Shown here in pieces: positions 1 through 10,808 of a stretch of 32,500 nt of DNA. Position numbers and translations under genes: made by a program. The notes under the pieces are model-generated. The model had not been told where the DNA came from. It saw only the letters and a program-made list of their open reading frames with translations, and ran no database searches. The stretch is from the NCBI GenBank assembly GCA_963575745.1, contig CAUYUJ010003080.1, positions 57,501-90,000 on the forward strand, in the 5' to 3' direction. The stretch comes from Prorocentrum cordatum (taxonomy: Eukaryota > Sar > Dinophyceae > Prorocentrales > Prorocentraceae). Numbering within the stretch: position 1 is the stretch's first letter; the number at the start of each line of letters is the position of its first letter.

Positions 1-132
1 CGAACGAACCCGCGCCGCGTTAACCTGTCAAAACTGTTTTTCTCCTCCTTCTCCGCCTTTCTTCGTCCGCCTCATCCCGAACCCCTGGAAGGCCTTAGAA
101 TCCACTGGGATCTGAATGACTTTTTAGAAGAA

Positions 133-331
133 TAGAAAAGAAACGGTCGGAAGTTTGTAAGCCCTGAGGCTGATGTAGAAACATATCAGATTTGTCCTTT
201 ACGCAGTAGTAGCCAGGATCATGTAGTGATGCTGGTTAATCATATCCTAATATCGACGAAAAAGAGCCTGAGCGGTCGCGAATGCGCTCGCTCCTGCTTT
301 GCCTCAGTTCGATATCGCGGCGGGAAATCCA
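133..331 (-). repeat. 3' LTR of the large old element
   Basis: This ~199-bp segment aligns over most of its length with 15166-15374, sharing blocks such as TGAGGCTGATGTAGAAA and ATGCGCTCGCTCCTGCTTTG, with many substitutions and indels elsewhere. The far end is CA on the plus strand; the near end is TA where the partner has TG. Boundaries rest on the TG...CA convention and on the PBS beside the partner copy, so they are good to a few bases only. Confidence 0.65.
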
Positions 332-393
332 AGTCGGGGGGGGAGGAGATAGAAGCGCGTCGCAACGACTAGGCTTAAGGCGCGACTCCAGAT

Positions 394-1733
394 TTATACA
401 TTGAATCCAGAGTCGCTATGGATGTCTACCTGGTCCGCTGGTGTCAAAGCTGGGTGCATAAGTTTCTTAGAACAACATCGTGGCTTTCTGGCAACCGCGT
501 TCAAGCTCCGAACCTGAATGTTCGTAGGTTCCTGTGCTCGTTGGGGTGAAACGACGTCGACAGTGAGCCGCGCCTGTGTGATGAGAGCATATGCCGGTGC
601 ACCCTCAGACTGATGAACATGTCTGCCACCGTCTTGGTGGCTTTCTCCTCGGGCGTCGCTCCCGTTAGATCGGGATGCTGCTGGATGGTTCCCAACTGTT
701 TGACGTATTCATCTTGGTCCATGGTGACGTCGCCGTCCGGGAGTTTGGTGCAACGTGCAGCGCAATTGGTATATGTATGCTTGTTCAGCGTACATGTACC
801 AAATGTCTTTTCTAAGCATCCTACGTGCTTGTCGATGCGGTTTTCCTCGCCGGCAATGTTTATGACGTCGACATATATGACCGTTGTTAGGGCTGGGCTC
901 ACTTCGAACTTTTCGTCGTATTTGGTGCCTTCGAGCGCGAGTCCCCTCGTGATGCCCCCGAGCTCGAGTGAGAATGCTTGAGGGGCATCCTTGGTGACAG
1001 TGCCGGGCTTCGGGCACTGGAGATTACTATTTGCTTCGTCAATATTGGCAAAGCCTGGTGATGTTCGGGGCGCCGGTGCGGAGCCTGGAGGGAGCGTGAA
1101 ACGCGGTGGTCTCTCCTCTTCTCCAGCGGCTGCTACCGGTTTCTTATAATTTAGGCCTTTGAAGAAGGCTTTGTCAATATCTAAGGATGTGGGTATCCAA
1201 CCATTCTTGTGAGCTGCCGTGCTGGCTAGGAGCTTCTGGTTAGCTCGCCTTGCCGTGCCCGAGCAGGCATCGACGTCGAAGGCCTCGACGTCAATGGAAC
1301 CTCGCGCTGCGAGCCCGAGGCGCTTCGCGCGCCCCATCTTGCCTGTTCCGTTCTTGACGAATTCCCATGTATATGCAGATCTCGATGTTATGACGCTTGT
1401 AGCATCTGCGAGTGGGCGCGCGCGAAGGTTGTTGTCGTGCCAAATACGTAGCTCAACGTAAGGAGCTTTTGATACCTTCGCGAGATTTGCCGGGATATTG
1501 GCCTCCACCAGTAGGTCGTCTTCCTTTGCGACTACAGCGTGTTTGGAAGATGTGGTTGCGTATGTTCTTATCGTGGCTGTGTCCGCGTCTCGTACTAGCT
1601 GCTGTTGTTGTTCTGAGTGTAACCTTTGCCATGTCCGTTGTGAAACCTGGTTCCACAGATTCTCCATGCCAATCGAAATCCAGCGTATAGCTGGTGTCGT
1701 ACTCGCACAATTATACGGTTTCGCACGCGATTA
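394..1733 (-). pseudogene. Degenerate copia-type reverse transcriptase (RVT_2)
   Basis: The main open stretch is 1667-501 (388 codons), continued in another frame to a stop at 394-396. It resembles the RT of dinoflagellate copia-like polyproteins: an early palm segment with LDIDKAFFKGL (first catalytic Asp region), a FTLPPGSA block, and the active-site strand at 864-875. That strand reads YVDV, so the second Asp of the expected YVDD is replaced by Val, a change compatible with one A-to-T substitution. After position ~612 the frame shifts, and a recognisable RT-thumb/connection segment (PTNIQVRSLNAVARK) follows before the stop. RNase H is not found between here and the LTR. Upstream it adjoins the integrase-RT linker. 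Calling it dead is an inference from the lost Asp and the shift. Confidence 0.78.
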
Positions 1734-2560
1734 CATCTCCCCCTGTGGCCCGTTGCCAGGCCCCTGAGACAAGTTACTTTGCTCCTCAGACGTGGAGATC
1801 AGGGCGCATTCGTTCGTTAGGCGCAGCGTACAGAGCTGGCCCGCAATGGCTGCCCAGAGGTTCTTCGCGTTGTAGCGGTATTTCTGCCGGAAGCTCGTCG
1901 TGCCACTCCTCCATGATGTGCGCGTCCAGATCTTCCTCAATCTCCTGCTGGATCGTGGGAAGTCGTCCTGCATCTGGGCAAATGGCGGGAATTTCGGGAT
2001 CGTTACCCGGTGGTCGATCTTCTTGGCTGTTTCCCGTCCCGCCATCGGTCGCTTCTTGCAATTTGGAAAGGCCTTCATCAAATCCAGCTAGGGGTTCGGT
2101 TGACGGATTATCCCGGGCCGATTGCCGCCAATAATGTCCTGAATGTTTAAGGCAGTTCCGCTTGCTTGGTGATACTTGAGTCCTGGATTCACGTCGTTGC
2201 GTAATGTATGAGTGCACTGCTGTCGGCATGAACGAATTGTGGTAGCTTCTCTGCAATCTTAGCGAGGCGTGCTTGATATACATTTCCAATGCTGACATTA
2301 GTTCTGGATGAGGCACTGTAGTGCAAGATGTACTTTTCGACGCTTTTATGCATCCAGCAATCATTCGCAAGTTGCTTCGCGAATCGGGGATGTACCCGGA
2401 TGCCCAGCCGACAAAACAGCGATGAATGTGACCACTGCGCGCATGGCAGCGCTGTCAGAACCAAGTTCACGTGCCACGAGGGCTCCGATTTACAGCGTGT
2501 GCCGGGCGTCGGGGTATTGTAATGCAGTTTCCGTAATTAGTACCCATTTGTGCTATTAGT
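1734..2560 (-). pseudogene. Integrase-RT linker of the old element
   Basis: Minus-strand frames here (2370-1786 and 2470-2189 are the longest open pieces) carry an acidic stretch, EEDLDAHIMEEWHDELP, followed by ALYAAPNERMR. I associate this pattern with the spacer between integrase and reverse transcriptase in dinoflagellate copia-like elements. No enzymatic motif is visible. Several frame changes occur between here and the RT, and a stop at 1731-1733 ends one of the frames. Assignment rests on position between integrase and RT plus the acidic signature; function unknown. Confidence 0.5.
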
Positions 2561-2936
2561 TGTCCTCGGTCAGGTATATTGCGCAATGCAGGGGATGGTT
2601 CATTTTATCCTTCCCAGTCGTCCTTGTTTGCTGTAGGTCGGTGGTAGTCAACTAGGTCTCCAGGTTTGTAATGATGCTGCCCAGCTCGTTGCGTAATCGT
2701 TTTCAGAGCGCGGTTGGCTTTCGCCACTGCAGTTGCCTGCGTGATAGCCTCTATGCTTACTTGGCGTGCTTGTTGTTCCCTGCTGTGATCAGGCGTTTCC
2801 GTCGGGGTGTCCTGATCAAGAATGTTGAGATCAAGTAATCAAGCAGGTTGACGTCCAAGTGAGCCGTTGCATGGTGATGCGCCGTTGTAGAAAGTAAACA
2901 TGTTGATCGCGAGAAAGGCTTCTGTAAGGAGTCCTT
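2561..2936 (-). pseudogene. Integrase C-terminal part of the old element, downstream of an insertion
   Basis: Read on the minus strand, this segment begins with the copy of the 42-bp duplicated block at 2895-2936 and continues as an integrase core end (INMF then TFYNGAS in one frame). Further on, around 2630-2750, a stretch containing PTANKDDWEG resembles the chromodomain-like/SH3-like integrase C-terminal tail of these elements. Frames change several times. The matching N-terminal part lies at 3601-4272; the two are separated by the repeat-rich insertion at 2937-3600. Confidence 0.6.
2895..2936. repeat. 42-bp direct repeat, copy 1
   Basis: Identical to 3601-3642 except at one position (G versus A after GAGAAAG). 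The two copies bracket the CCAAGAGG-rich insertion. Read on the minus strand, the block is integrase coding sequence, and this copy is the one continuous with the downstream integrase. The arrangement resembles a long target-site duplication or an unequal tandem duplication. Confidence 0.9.
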
Positions 2937-3600
2937 CCGGCAAGGTCGGGCCAGAGATGCCGGAGCCCTGTTACAGGGCCCCAGGACGGGCCAAGAGGTC
3001 CCCAAGAAGCCTCCAAGACGGTCCAAGAGGGCCCCGAGACGGCCAAAGATCGCCCGAAGACGCCCAACAGGGCCCCAAGACAGCCCAAGAGGCCTCCAAG
3101 ACGCCCCAAGGGCCTTCCAAGAGGCCTCCGAAGAGGGCCCCAAGAGGCCACAATCGTTGATTTTCATTGTTTTTTTTGATGTTTTTTGCGTTCTGGCTTT
3201 CTCGGCTTCCGGGCGCTCCAAGACGGCCCAAGAGGCCCCCAAGACCGCTCCAAGACGGCCTACGAGGCTCCCAAGACGGCCCCGGAACGGCCCAGGAGGG
3301 CCCCCAAGACGGCCCAAATGCCGCCCAAGACGGACCAAGAGGCCCCAAGACGGGCCCAAGAGGGGCTCAAGAGGAGAACCGAGAACTGAAAAATCGAGCC
3401 CTCCGCCCAAGAAGGCGCCCAGGAGGCCCCAAAAAGGCCCCAAGAGGCCCCCAAGAGGCCCCCAAGACGCCCCAAGAGGCGCCCAAGAGGCCCAAAAGAG
3501 GCCCCAAGAGGCCCAAAAACGGCCCCCAAGAGGCCCCCAAACTCGGCTAGCCCACAACGGTGCGACAATATGAGCCGGCGGAATGAGCGAAGCGACTAAA
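2937..3600. repeat. CCAAGAGG-rich minisatellite insertion inside integrase
   Basis: About 660 bp, most of it an irregular array of short units built on CCAAGAGGCCCC and CCAAGACGGCCC, with a non-repeat spacer near 3155-3190 (T-rich). All reading frames stay open over long stretches because the units lack stops, giving artefactual Trp/Gly/Leu-rich or Arg/Pro-rich translations. It splits an integrase coding region and is flanked by a 42-bp duplication. The ends show only a short CCGGC/GCCGG inverted match, so no terminal inverted repeat is claimed. It may be a non-autonomous inserted sequence or an expanded tandem array. Confidence 0.8.
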
Positions 3601-3642
3601 TAAACATGTTGATCGCGAGAAAGACTTCTGTAAGGAGTCCTT
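3601..3642. repeat. 42-bp direct repeat, copy 2
   Basis: Partner of 2895-2936 with one mismatch. On the minus strand it is the end of the upstream integrase segment (frame reading LLTEVFLAINMF), so the integrase codons are represented twice, once on each side of the insertion. Confidence 0.9.
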
Positions 3643-4290
3643 TGTGAATTGTTCTGGTATATCCCTGTTCTTCAAATCCTTTTCCATGATGTGCATCGTG
3701 CCGCGTCGGTGACCATTCCTAGCTCCGGTGGCGGTTGCGCGTTGGCCAGGAATTCGCATGCGAAGTTCAGCGCCTTTCTCCTTCAATGCTGATTTCACCG
3801 TGTCATTGTTTACGGAGTAGAAGGCCTTTGCTGGCTCGCAGATGCCCCGGCAGTAATGCTAGGCATCTCGAGTGTGCATGGCCCGGTCAGGAATCACCTG
3901 TCCAGCGCTCCACCTGATGCAGCGATCGCAGATATGGAAGATGGCACGGTTTCTGTAGAGCATGAGGTCGCATTCCACTTCATCGTTGAAGCGGCCCGGC
4001 AGGCTCACTGACGGCGCGGTGGAGTTTCCAGGTTTCTCCCGCGCCCGACGCTCTCTGCAGGTGTCGCAGACCTCTTTTACAATGCCGAGTCGAACAGTGT
4101 CGAGGCCGACCTCTGATAGGCTCAGCCTCATTTTGGGTTCCTCTGCGTGGTGCCAGCGGGAGTGTAATTTGCGTAGTTCACCTCGGACAACTGATGGATC
4201 ATGGCTCCCCAGGTTTCGTAGACTCATTTGGACGTTGAATCTGGTCCAGTCTCGGAGCTGTGGAGGCCTCAACGGTATCCGCGTCGCCGT
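3601..4290 (-). pseudogene. Integrase N-terminal and core part of the old element
   Basis: The open piece 4272-3859 carries a GAG-pre-integrase style zinc motif, H-x4-H (LHSRWHH) then C-x2-C (CDTC), followed by VECDLMLYRN with the first catalytic Asp and a FHICDRCIRW strand. The piece below it (3798-3603) has the expected GAELRMRIPGQ...ARNG region. Between them a short segment reads AKAFYSVNNDT. In relatives as I remember them an Asp-Gly motif with the second catalytic Asp lies at this point, so that residue seems deleted. The Glu expected before ARNG is Gly. The first statement is seen; the active-site losses are inferences from remembered family patterns. The gene is then interrupted at 3601 by the repeat-rich insertion. 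Confidence 0.72.
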
Positions 4291-4913
4291 GGGTCCTCAG
4301 GTGGTGTCGCGGCTCCTTGTGCTCTACCGCGGCTACCCCTTGCCTTCGAGACTCGTTCAGAGTCAAGCGCGTCTCCGCCCGAACGCATAGGTTCGCGTCG
4401 CGCGGCTGGTCGTGGTGCTTGTGTTTGTGCGTCATGTTGGCCCGAAGGTGCTGTTGGTGCGTCCCCGCTGCTACCAGAGCCTGAAGGTGTTTGTGCTGGT
4501 GCCTGCGCTGGCTGTCCTGCCGACGGCGGTGCTCGTGGGTTTGCGCCACCGTCTGGTGGTAGTTCGCAAGGCGCGGCGAACCTGCATTTGCCAGGAATAG
4601 GCAAATGTCCTAGCCTATTGCGTCCGTAATGTTTATTGCAGGCTAAACGTTCCCCATGCATGACGGACTTGTCGTGCCAGCGGCAGGTCGCGGGGTTTCG
4701 CGCATGCGTCGGGCTTGCCATGACAACATTATCTGCGCAAGCTGGGCATCCGAATTGTCCTGGTGGCGGTTTTCTGACTGCGCCAGCAACTGTTCTAGAG
4801 ATCGTCGGGTCGTTGAAATCGTGCCCATTGCATGCATTGGGCAATGTTGGGTAGATCTGCGCGTCTCCGCGCTCATTTTCCAGCGCGTAGCCATGCGCGG
4901 CCGCATCTCGCAT
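4269..4913 (-). pseudogene. Cys/His-rich and Pro/Ala-rich linker between MTase-like domain and integrase
   Basis: Open for 214 codons on the minus strand. Its first half holds a zinc-knuckle-like cluster, CPAC followed ten residues later by His and then Cys (CPACADN...HARNPATC), and a second looser Cys/His group about 25 residues on. Its second half is a low-complexity Pro/Ala/Gly/Ser tail. Similar CPAC...H...C tandem clusters occur upstream of integrase in dinoflagellate copia-like polyproteins as I know them. A nucleic-acid-binding role is inference. The younger element in this window has no equivalent at this place. Confidence 0.5.
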
Positions 4914-5722
4914 GAACGCACAGCTCGTGGGAATTCTGACTGCTTGCGATGGGTATAGAGCGCCGCTTTCGCTTGAGCTCTGTCGCAGACAAGTGCGTGG
5001 ACATGCTCCCCGTCGCGTTTCAACGTTTCAATTTCCCGAAAGATTGGCACAAAACGGGGTCGTTAGCCAGGGCCCCAATCGGTTTCCTAATGTGAGCGCC
5101 GTCTGCCGTCTTAAGACCGATAGCATTGGACTATGATAAGATTTAACGCGCTAGGGCGCCCGACTACTTCTGTCCAAGGATGGATCTGGTCAGCCCAGGT
5201 GCCGGACGGCTGTTCTCTGATGTAATCTCTTCTGTGTTTGTCTTGGGCATAGGCTATAATGCAACAAGCTGTGATTTGTGGCAAATCTTCCCGACGGTGT
5301 CGTAGCCAAGTGTCGTGGTTGCCTTCGGCATTTAAATAAGATGACAATCCGATGGCTCTTCATTTGGACTGCAAAATAAGTGTTTCCACGCGACAGTTAT
5401 GTACATCGTGTAGTACCATTCCCAATATTTTGTCATTGCCCAGGTCGACGTGAGTCCCTTTATCTAGGTTCCCTCCCGAAGTTTGGCCACGCCTGAAGGC
5501 CAACTTGGCGACGCCGCCTTCCCCGCCACAGAATTCCAACATATCCGCGCAATCATTTGATCCGTAGCACAATGTCAGTACCATGGAATAGATGTCTGCC
5601 TCTGTGTCGGATGGTGCCCGTGTCGGAATGGAAAGGTAGTTGTTTTCGTCTGGTTCCACTTTCTCAATAAGTGCATCCGCACTTTGGTGGGTGGCGCTTG
5701 CGTCCAAACCTGATCCTTTCAA
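4900..5722 (-). pseudogene. Methyltransferase-like domain of the old element
   Basis: Two in-frame open pieces (5722-5360 and 5347-5111) are separated by one TGA at 5360-5362, then the match continues in shifted frames to about 4900. Motifs in order: LEFCGGEGGVAKLAFRR (glycine-rich, SAM-binding-like), a strand ending LILQSK where the stop falls, YIREQPSGTW, a QC residue pair, then in other frames a KP...ALAND segment and DGEHVHA. The younger element shows the corresponding order FAGEAG, YPC, FENPWTS, IDMC, KPTKLLVSND, CDGSHPH. The order recalls C5-cytosine methyltransferase motifs I, IV and VI, but the family assignment is inferred and this copy cannot be functional as it stands. Confidence 0.6.
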
Positions 5723-6216
5723 GTCGTCTCCGCAGTCGTCGTTTCCGGAAGTCCACGTGCTTCTTGATTTTGTGGTTTTATCCCTGCTTCCTCCTCTGCT
5801 TTGAATGTATCGTTTCGCGAAATCCGGGCTTCGGTGAAGAACTCAGGATCTTCTGGCTGCCAATGCAGTCGCGTTGACGTGCTGCGTGCGCCTGTCGGTA
5901 ATGCTGCATGCCAGTCGCATCCCGTCGGTTGATCTTTGACATTGATGTTTTGCACCACGGTATCTTTATCCGCGTCAGCCGTCGCCTGTCGCACCACTGT
6001 ATCCCATTTGGGTCCATTCGGAGTTGTCGCCGCGTAGTGCCTAACGCTTTTGTCGGCGCGGGTATGGGTGATTACATGCGTGGCCGATTGTCGTTTAGAG
6101 CCGCTCGCGATGTTCGGACATATCTGCTCCAACAGTCGTGCAGCGCGCGCCTTGCGTGCATGAGCGCCATTCAGCTTGTTACTGTGTGTGTGGCCATACC
6201 GGCCAAGTGCGTGCAC
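5719..6216 (-). pseudogene. Polyprotein segment immediately upstream of the MTase-like domain
   Basis: A 165-codon open stretch on the minus strand whose end overlaps the start of the next piece by 4 bp in a different frame, as expected for one coding sequence broken by a small indel. The product is hydrophilic, with an acidic PEDPEFFTEARISRND section near the end. No known motif was recognised. It is assigned to the old element only from strand and position. Confidence 0.35.
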
Positions 6217-9200
6217 ATTCGTGACTGTTGTACATTTGCACTGTCACATCTGCATAGGAATTGTGTATGCTGTGACAACTTGTCTGTAATATCCATCCAG
6301 CGTTGGACTATGCGCATCGCGTGTCAGTCCAAGGCTGCATAGGCGCATGCGTGCCACATGTGGGTGCAAATCCTTCATGGTGTCACGCATAGGTGTAATG
6401 TGCCACATATCCGCGAGGGCCCAACATGACCATGTGCATCTTGAGGGCTCTACCCGTGACAACAAGATTGCGCATTCTACCCCAATGGGGCCCAGCACGC
6501 TTGCTGGGGGTGCGAACGCGCCAGTCCGCAGGGGTCGATGTCCAAGCAGGGCCATGGTCGCCTGCATGGTAGCCGCCCAGATACAACGTGCCCTGTGCTG
6601 AAAGGATCTCCCGATGCATGATGCAATCGCGCAAGAATCCTCGATGGCGGAGAATGGCGGTTGCCTGTCGCTGATCCTCAGCAAGGAAAGCTCTGGAATG
6701 AAATTGCGCGCGCGTATCCGCGTTCTCTGTAGGCCCCTGCGTCAGCAGGGCAGGCGCGGGCCACTCGCCGCCCTGCCCTCCCTAATCACCTATGTAATGA
6801 TGTGCATCAGCCCGGCCAGCGTCCTCGTCATGTCCAGCTTGGGACCTGGTCTCCACGGCGCGGTGCTTGATGTTCTCGTCGAGCTGCTGCGCCAAGGTGC
6901 GGCTGAAATCATCATCATCATCATCATAAGTTGCCGTGCCCTCGATCGTGGGAGGTCGAAGCCGCTGTCGGGGTTTCGGTGCTGGCCTCCGCACGTGGCC
7001 GCGCGTTCCATCCTCCGCGCGGAATGCGGAAGTGCCTGGATATAGACTTCTCCATATTCATTACCGTCGCACCCTTGCCCAAGCGTAGCTTGTAGGGCTC
7101 GTTGCCGGGCATTCTCGGCACCTCTTCGCCGCGCTCGAATAGGATGATGGCCTTCTTATCTCGGGCCGATTCCAGACCGAAGATAGAAGGTGCATCAATG
7201 CACGGCCAATTGTGATGCTGGCTGAGTACGTATCATCCTGAATCTTGTCCTGATACGACCGCGCTATCGGGGGGCGCCGTGGGCGTCGCATGGTGCGCTC
7301 CCCCCCCAGGTCCGTTGACGCTAAGGCGTGGGCGCGCAGCGCTGGTGGATGCCATGCCCGCCCGCTCGGAGGGCATGCGATCGTGCTCCAGGCTGCTGCG
7401 TTGGCGCCCACTACATTTATCTTGAAGCCGAGGTCAGGCACCAGGCTGGTCCTGCCACCCGATAGCCTGGTCCTCTGGGGCTGCTTCGCCAGCGCATGGA
7501 CGTCGGCGCATTCGCCGTCTCTGCGTTCAGATTCAGACATATCCTCATGCATGTTGCGCCATGCCTTCTCATATAACCAGTGTGCGCTGGTAAGCTCATC
7601 CGCGTTCTGCCACTTCTGCGCCTCATCCTCAATGTTTGATGCGCTCGTGAAGTGGTCGCGCGCTTCCTCAGGCCGCGTGGGTGGGGCGCGTCGATTGCCA
7701 TCAATTGATCATCGGTGCCGTTGCCTCCTCCGACGCCTGCGCCTGCGACCTTGCGCTGCGCGGGCTGCGGCGGCTTGCGGGGCGTCGCCTCGTATGCCTT
7801 CGCCCATGCCCGTTGCCAGGCGGACTGCTGCACTCAGAGCGCCTGCCCGTGCGCGCTCCAAGCGGTCCGGTAGTGGATGACTGCCTGCGGTGATCGGGCC
7901 CGCGGGATCTTCAGGACGGGATCCCTGAGGTGGTTCTGCAGTCGGGCGTGGCAGCAGCGCTGGATCGCCATGCGTGCTCGAAGAGACGCCCGTAGCCGAG
8001 CTGCGGTGCATTGATGCAGCGATCTGTTCCAACTCGTTTCGCAGCTGTCCGAGCTCAGCTATCGACGCATACGTAGTGTGAGCATTGCCAGGGCTGTATC
8101 TAACAGTGCTGTGTCCAACATGCCCATCAACTGCAATAGAAAGACCTGGCCCACGACAGATAGCGCATGCCGGTTCCACCGGCGCGTCCACCCTCTGATT
8201 CCTTACGTGCGCGCGTGCCATGCTGCCCCAGCACGAACAATTGAATTGGTGGTTGCACTGAACCTCCGCACTTCGGTGCCCAGTGTGAGTGCGTCCAAAG
8301 ATATCGCGCAATGCTGGAAACTCACGTCCACAAACAACGGCGGTGACACCGTCGGGCGTGTCTGCCGCTGACGTTCCAAAACCGATTCGTTTGGCAAGAA
8401 GTCAGGCGGCGCCGGCGTGCGCGTCCGTGCCGTGTTTGGATGTGATGCTACTGGGGTCTATGCCTCCGCAAGCGTGTTGCCGCGCTGGCTGTTTCTCCTC
8501 GCCTGCAGCATGTGCTGCTGCCACACCTCGTTACTGCCCTGGAAGATGCACTTCCTCCGTCGCAATGCGGGCGCATTCAATATTTACCGCGCTGTTTTGA
8601 CAGGGACGCCCGTCACACATGCGACGGCATTCTGGAAACATCTGAGTATCCATGGACGTTAGAGGCCGGTCCTGTAGAGTCAGGTAGTTCGGGCGTGCAG
8701 CGAAGGCAAGGATGAATGGGGCCGTTCATTCCCGCACCTCTGGCGACTGGGACTCTGGTGGCCACTCCCAAGGAGATCGCCATGTGTTAGCACTCCTCGC
8801 CGTGAGTTCCAGTGCCAGAACTTCGCCAATAATGCGTCGCCGCTGCTGCTCCACGAACGTCCCTTGTGCGCCTATCGGACGCTGCCGTGCGCCACCGTCG
8901 CCGCCCCCCTTACCATGGCCCTTTGGAGGCGCTTGGTCAAGGCGTCGATAGTAGCCTGGAGGAGGCTGGTCGCGGTAGGCAGCCTCTATCGCCCGCTGGA
9001 CCCTGAAGGGGCGTGGCGCGCCGAGGTCGATGGTAAGTCCTAGCGCTGCTCGGAGCTCAGGCTGTCGCCTCACGCCCTCCACACTGCGGGCAATATCCCT
9101 GGCGGATATGCCTGGGGCCTCTGACGGCGGTCAGCCGAACGGCGGTGTCGTTGGCGTTGTTGCATTGCTGTGTGCCGAGCTCCACTGGAATGAATCGCGC

Positions 9201-10800
9201 GTTTCAGATGTGTGCGACTGGTCGTTGGGCTGGCGCGGTGCCGCGCTTGAGTGTTGCAACTGTCATGGCTGCTGCTGTGGCCCACGGGTCATGTTGCTGG
9301 AATATATCCGCCCGTCGATTCCGATCTTCAGGCGTGAGCTCGGCGATGCTTGCAAGTGCAGGCGTAGTCCACGTCTGCTCGGACTGTCCGTCGCCTGGCT
9401 CTTGCGGGCCTCCCTTCTCTCGGGTGTCCATCATCTGCGCATCTTCGGTAGGATACTTTGGCTCCAAGATTGCAGTGATGTCGTCTGGGGCGCCCTTGAT
9501 GTAGCCAAATTGGTGCACGGGGGCGGCCCAGTCCTTTGAGTCGTTGAGCTCAATCCATGAGACCTGGGCATCCTACTCTATCGAATCACAGATAGGGTTG
9601 TACCAGATTTTGCCCGGGGAAAAGGGGCCCGCCAAGCACGCCGAGTGCGTGGTGTGCGTCGGAGAAGTAACGCCGTTGTAACCGTCGCACAGCGGCGCGT
9701 GGTTCTCCGATTCCCAAATTCGATGGTTGTCCCCCAGTAGCCTCGGGGCCGACATGAACGCGCAAATTTCGGCGTCGGGGCGCGCACCAGAGCGAATGCG
9801 AGGAACGAGCGGCGCATGCGGACATCCATGTGCACATTGGCGGCTGTTTCGAAGCTTCTTGGTGTTGTGCTCGCCTCTGCAGGACAGTCCAATTGACGCT
9901 GTGGATGGCATTGCCGCCCAAGTAGTTCCGCGTGCAATCGCCTCTGGCAGGTCTCCCCGCGGACGCTTCTGGACCTCTCGCCCGTTGGTGGCCCGGATGC
10001 AGAGCATGGGGGGGGGGGGGGGTCGCCTCCGTCGATGGCGTAGTTGAACATGACCTGGAGGCGGCCCTTTTTGACCCTTCCTGTCCACCATCCGGGAGAT
10101 GGCGCCGCCTTTGCAAGGGCCCCTGCAGGCAAGTCGGCTACGCCAATGGCCTGGCCCGATGTGGGCGATGCGCGCGCGGGCCGTATTCCCGCAGGTGGTG
10201 CCTTGGCTGGTGGCCCTGCTGACCGATATGCCATGCCATTTACCTGGCCGGAAGATGATGCTGTACCTGTGCCCGATGCCCGGCGCGACCCCGCTCTAGG
10301 TGGAGGTGGAATGCGAACGCTTGGGGTCCAACTGCAGACCCTGCGAGGTAGAGGTTCGCGCCGTCGTGGCCTCCCGCGGCCGGGGGGCAGACGCGCCGAC
10401 CTCGTGGGCCACGGCTCGCGCGGCGACGCTCGAGGTCCTCCTCGTCGAATGTGGCTGCGCGCGATTCGCTGGAACATCTGGTCGCTGACGCGGCCCAGAT
10501 GGCCTCGAAGCCCTGGCCCTCTCCTTCGAGATTTTCAAAAGTAACTGTCTCTCAGCGACGTTGTCCTCGAACATTTCCCAGCGCGTCGGATGCGCTTGCT
10601 TCCGGCCTGAATCGGGCGACGCAGTGTCTGGCGCATTGCCGCCGCAATCTTCGTCTGAGAGGTGTCTGGGCGACGATCCGCGAAGGAGACCGGGGCGGAC
10701 TGGCCTTCGCCTTGGGGAGACGTCCTCTCTTCCAATGACTTGTCTGCGTCTGGCGCGTCCTCGTTCTCCCCGAGCCCGGCGGTCATTGCCGCCGCCCTCT
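6217..10800 (-). pseudogene. Unassigned middle region of the old element
   Basis: About 4.6 kb with overlapping minus-strand open pieces, the more plausible being 6684-6244, 7552-7061, 8311-7709, 9082-8726, 9518-9204 and 10091-9573. The 8311-7709 piece has a Cys/His group (CAICRGPGL...GHVGH) and a leucine/glutamate helix; the 9518-9204 piece is acidic and begins YIKGAPDDITAILEPKYP; the 9082-8726 piece is basic and Gly-rich. A protease would be expected between gag and the MTase-like domain, but I see no convincing DTG/DSG motif. There is a run of 14 G at about 10009-10022 and a short ATC repeat near 6907. It could include sequence from nested insertions. I do not assign a function. Confidence 0.35.
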
Positions 10801-10808
10801 CCTAGGCC

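Noticed and set aside
2757-3573. Trp/Gly/Leu-rich and Arg/Pro-rich frames of 100-266 codons
   Set aside because: Translations of the CCAAGAGG array in several frames; no independent coding evidence.
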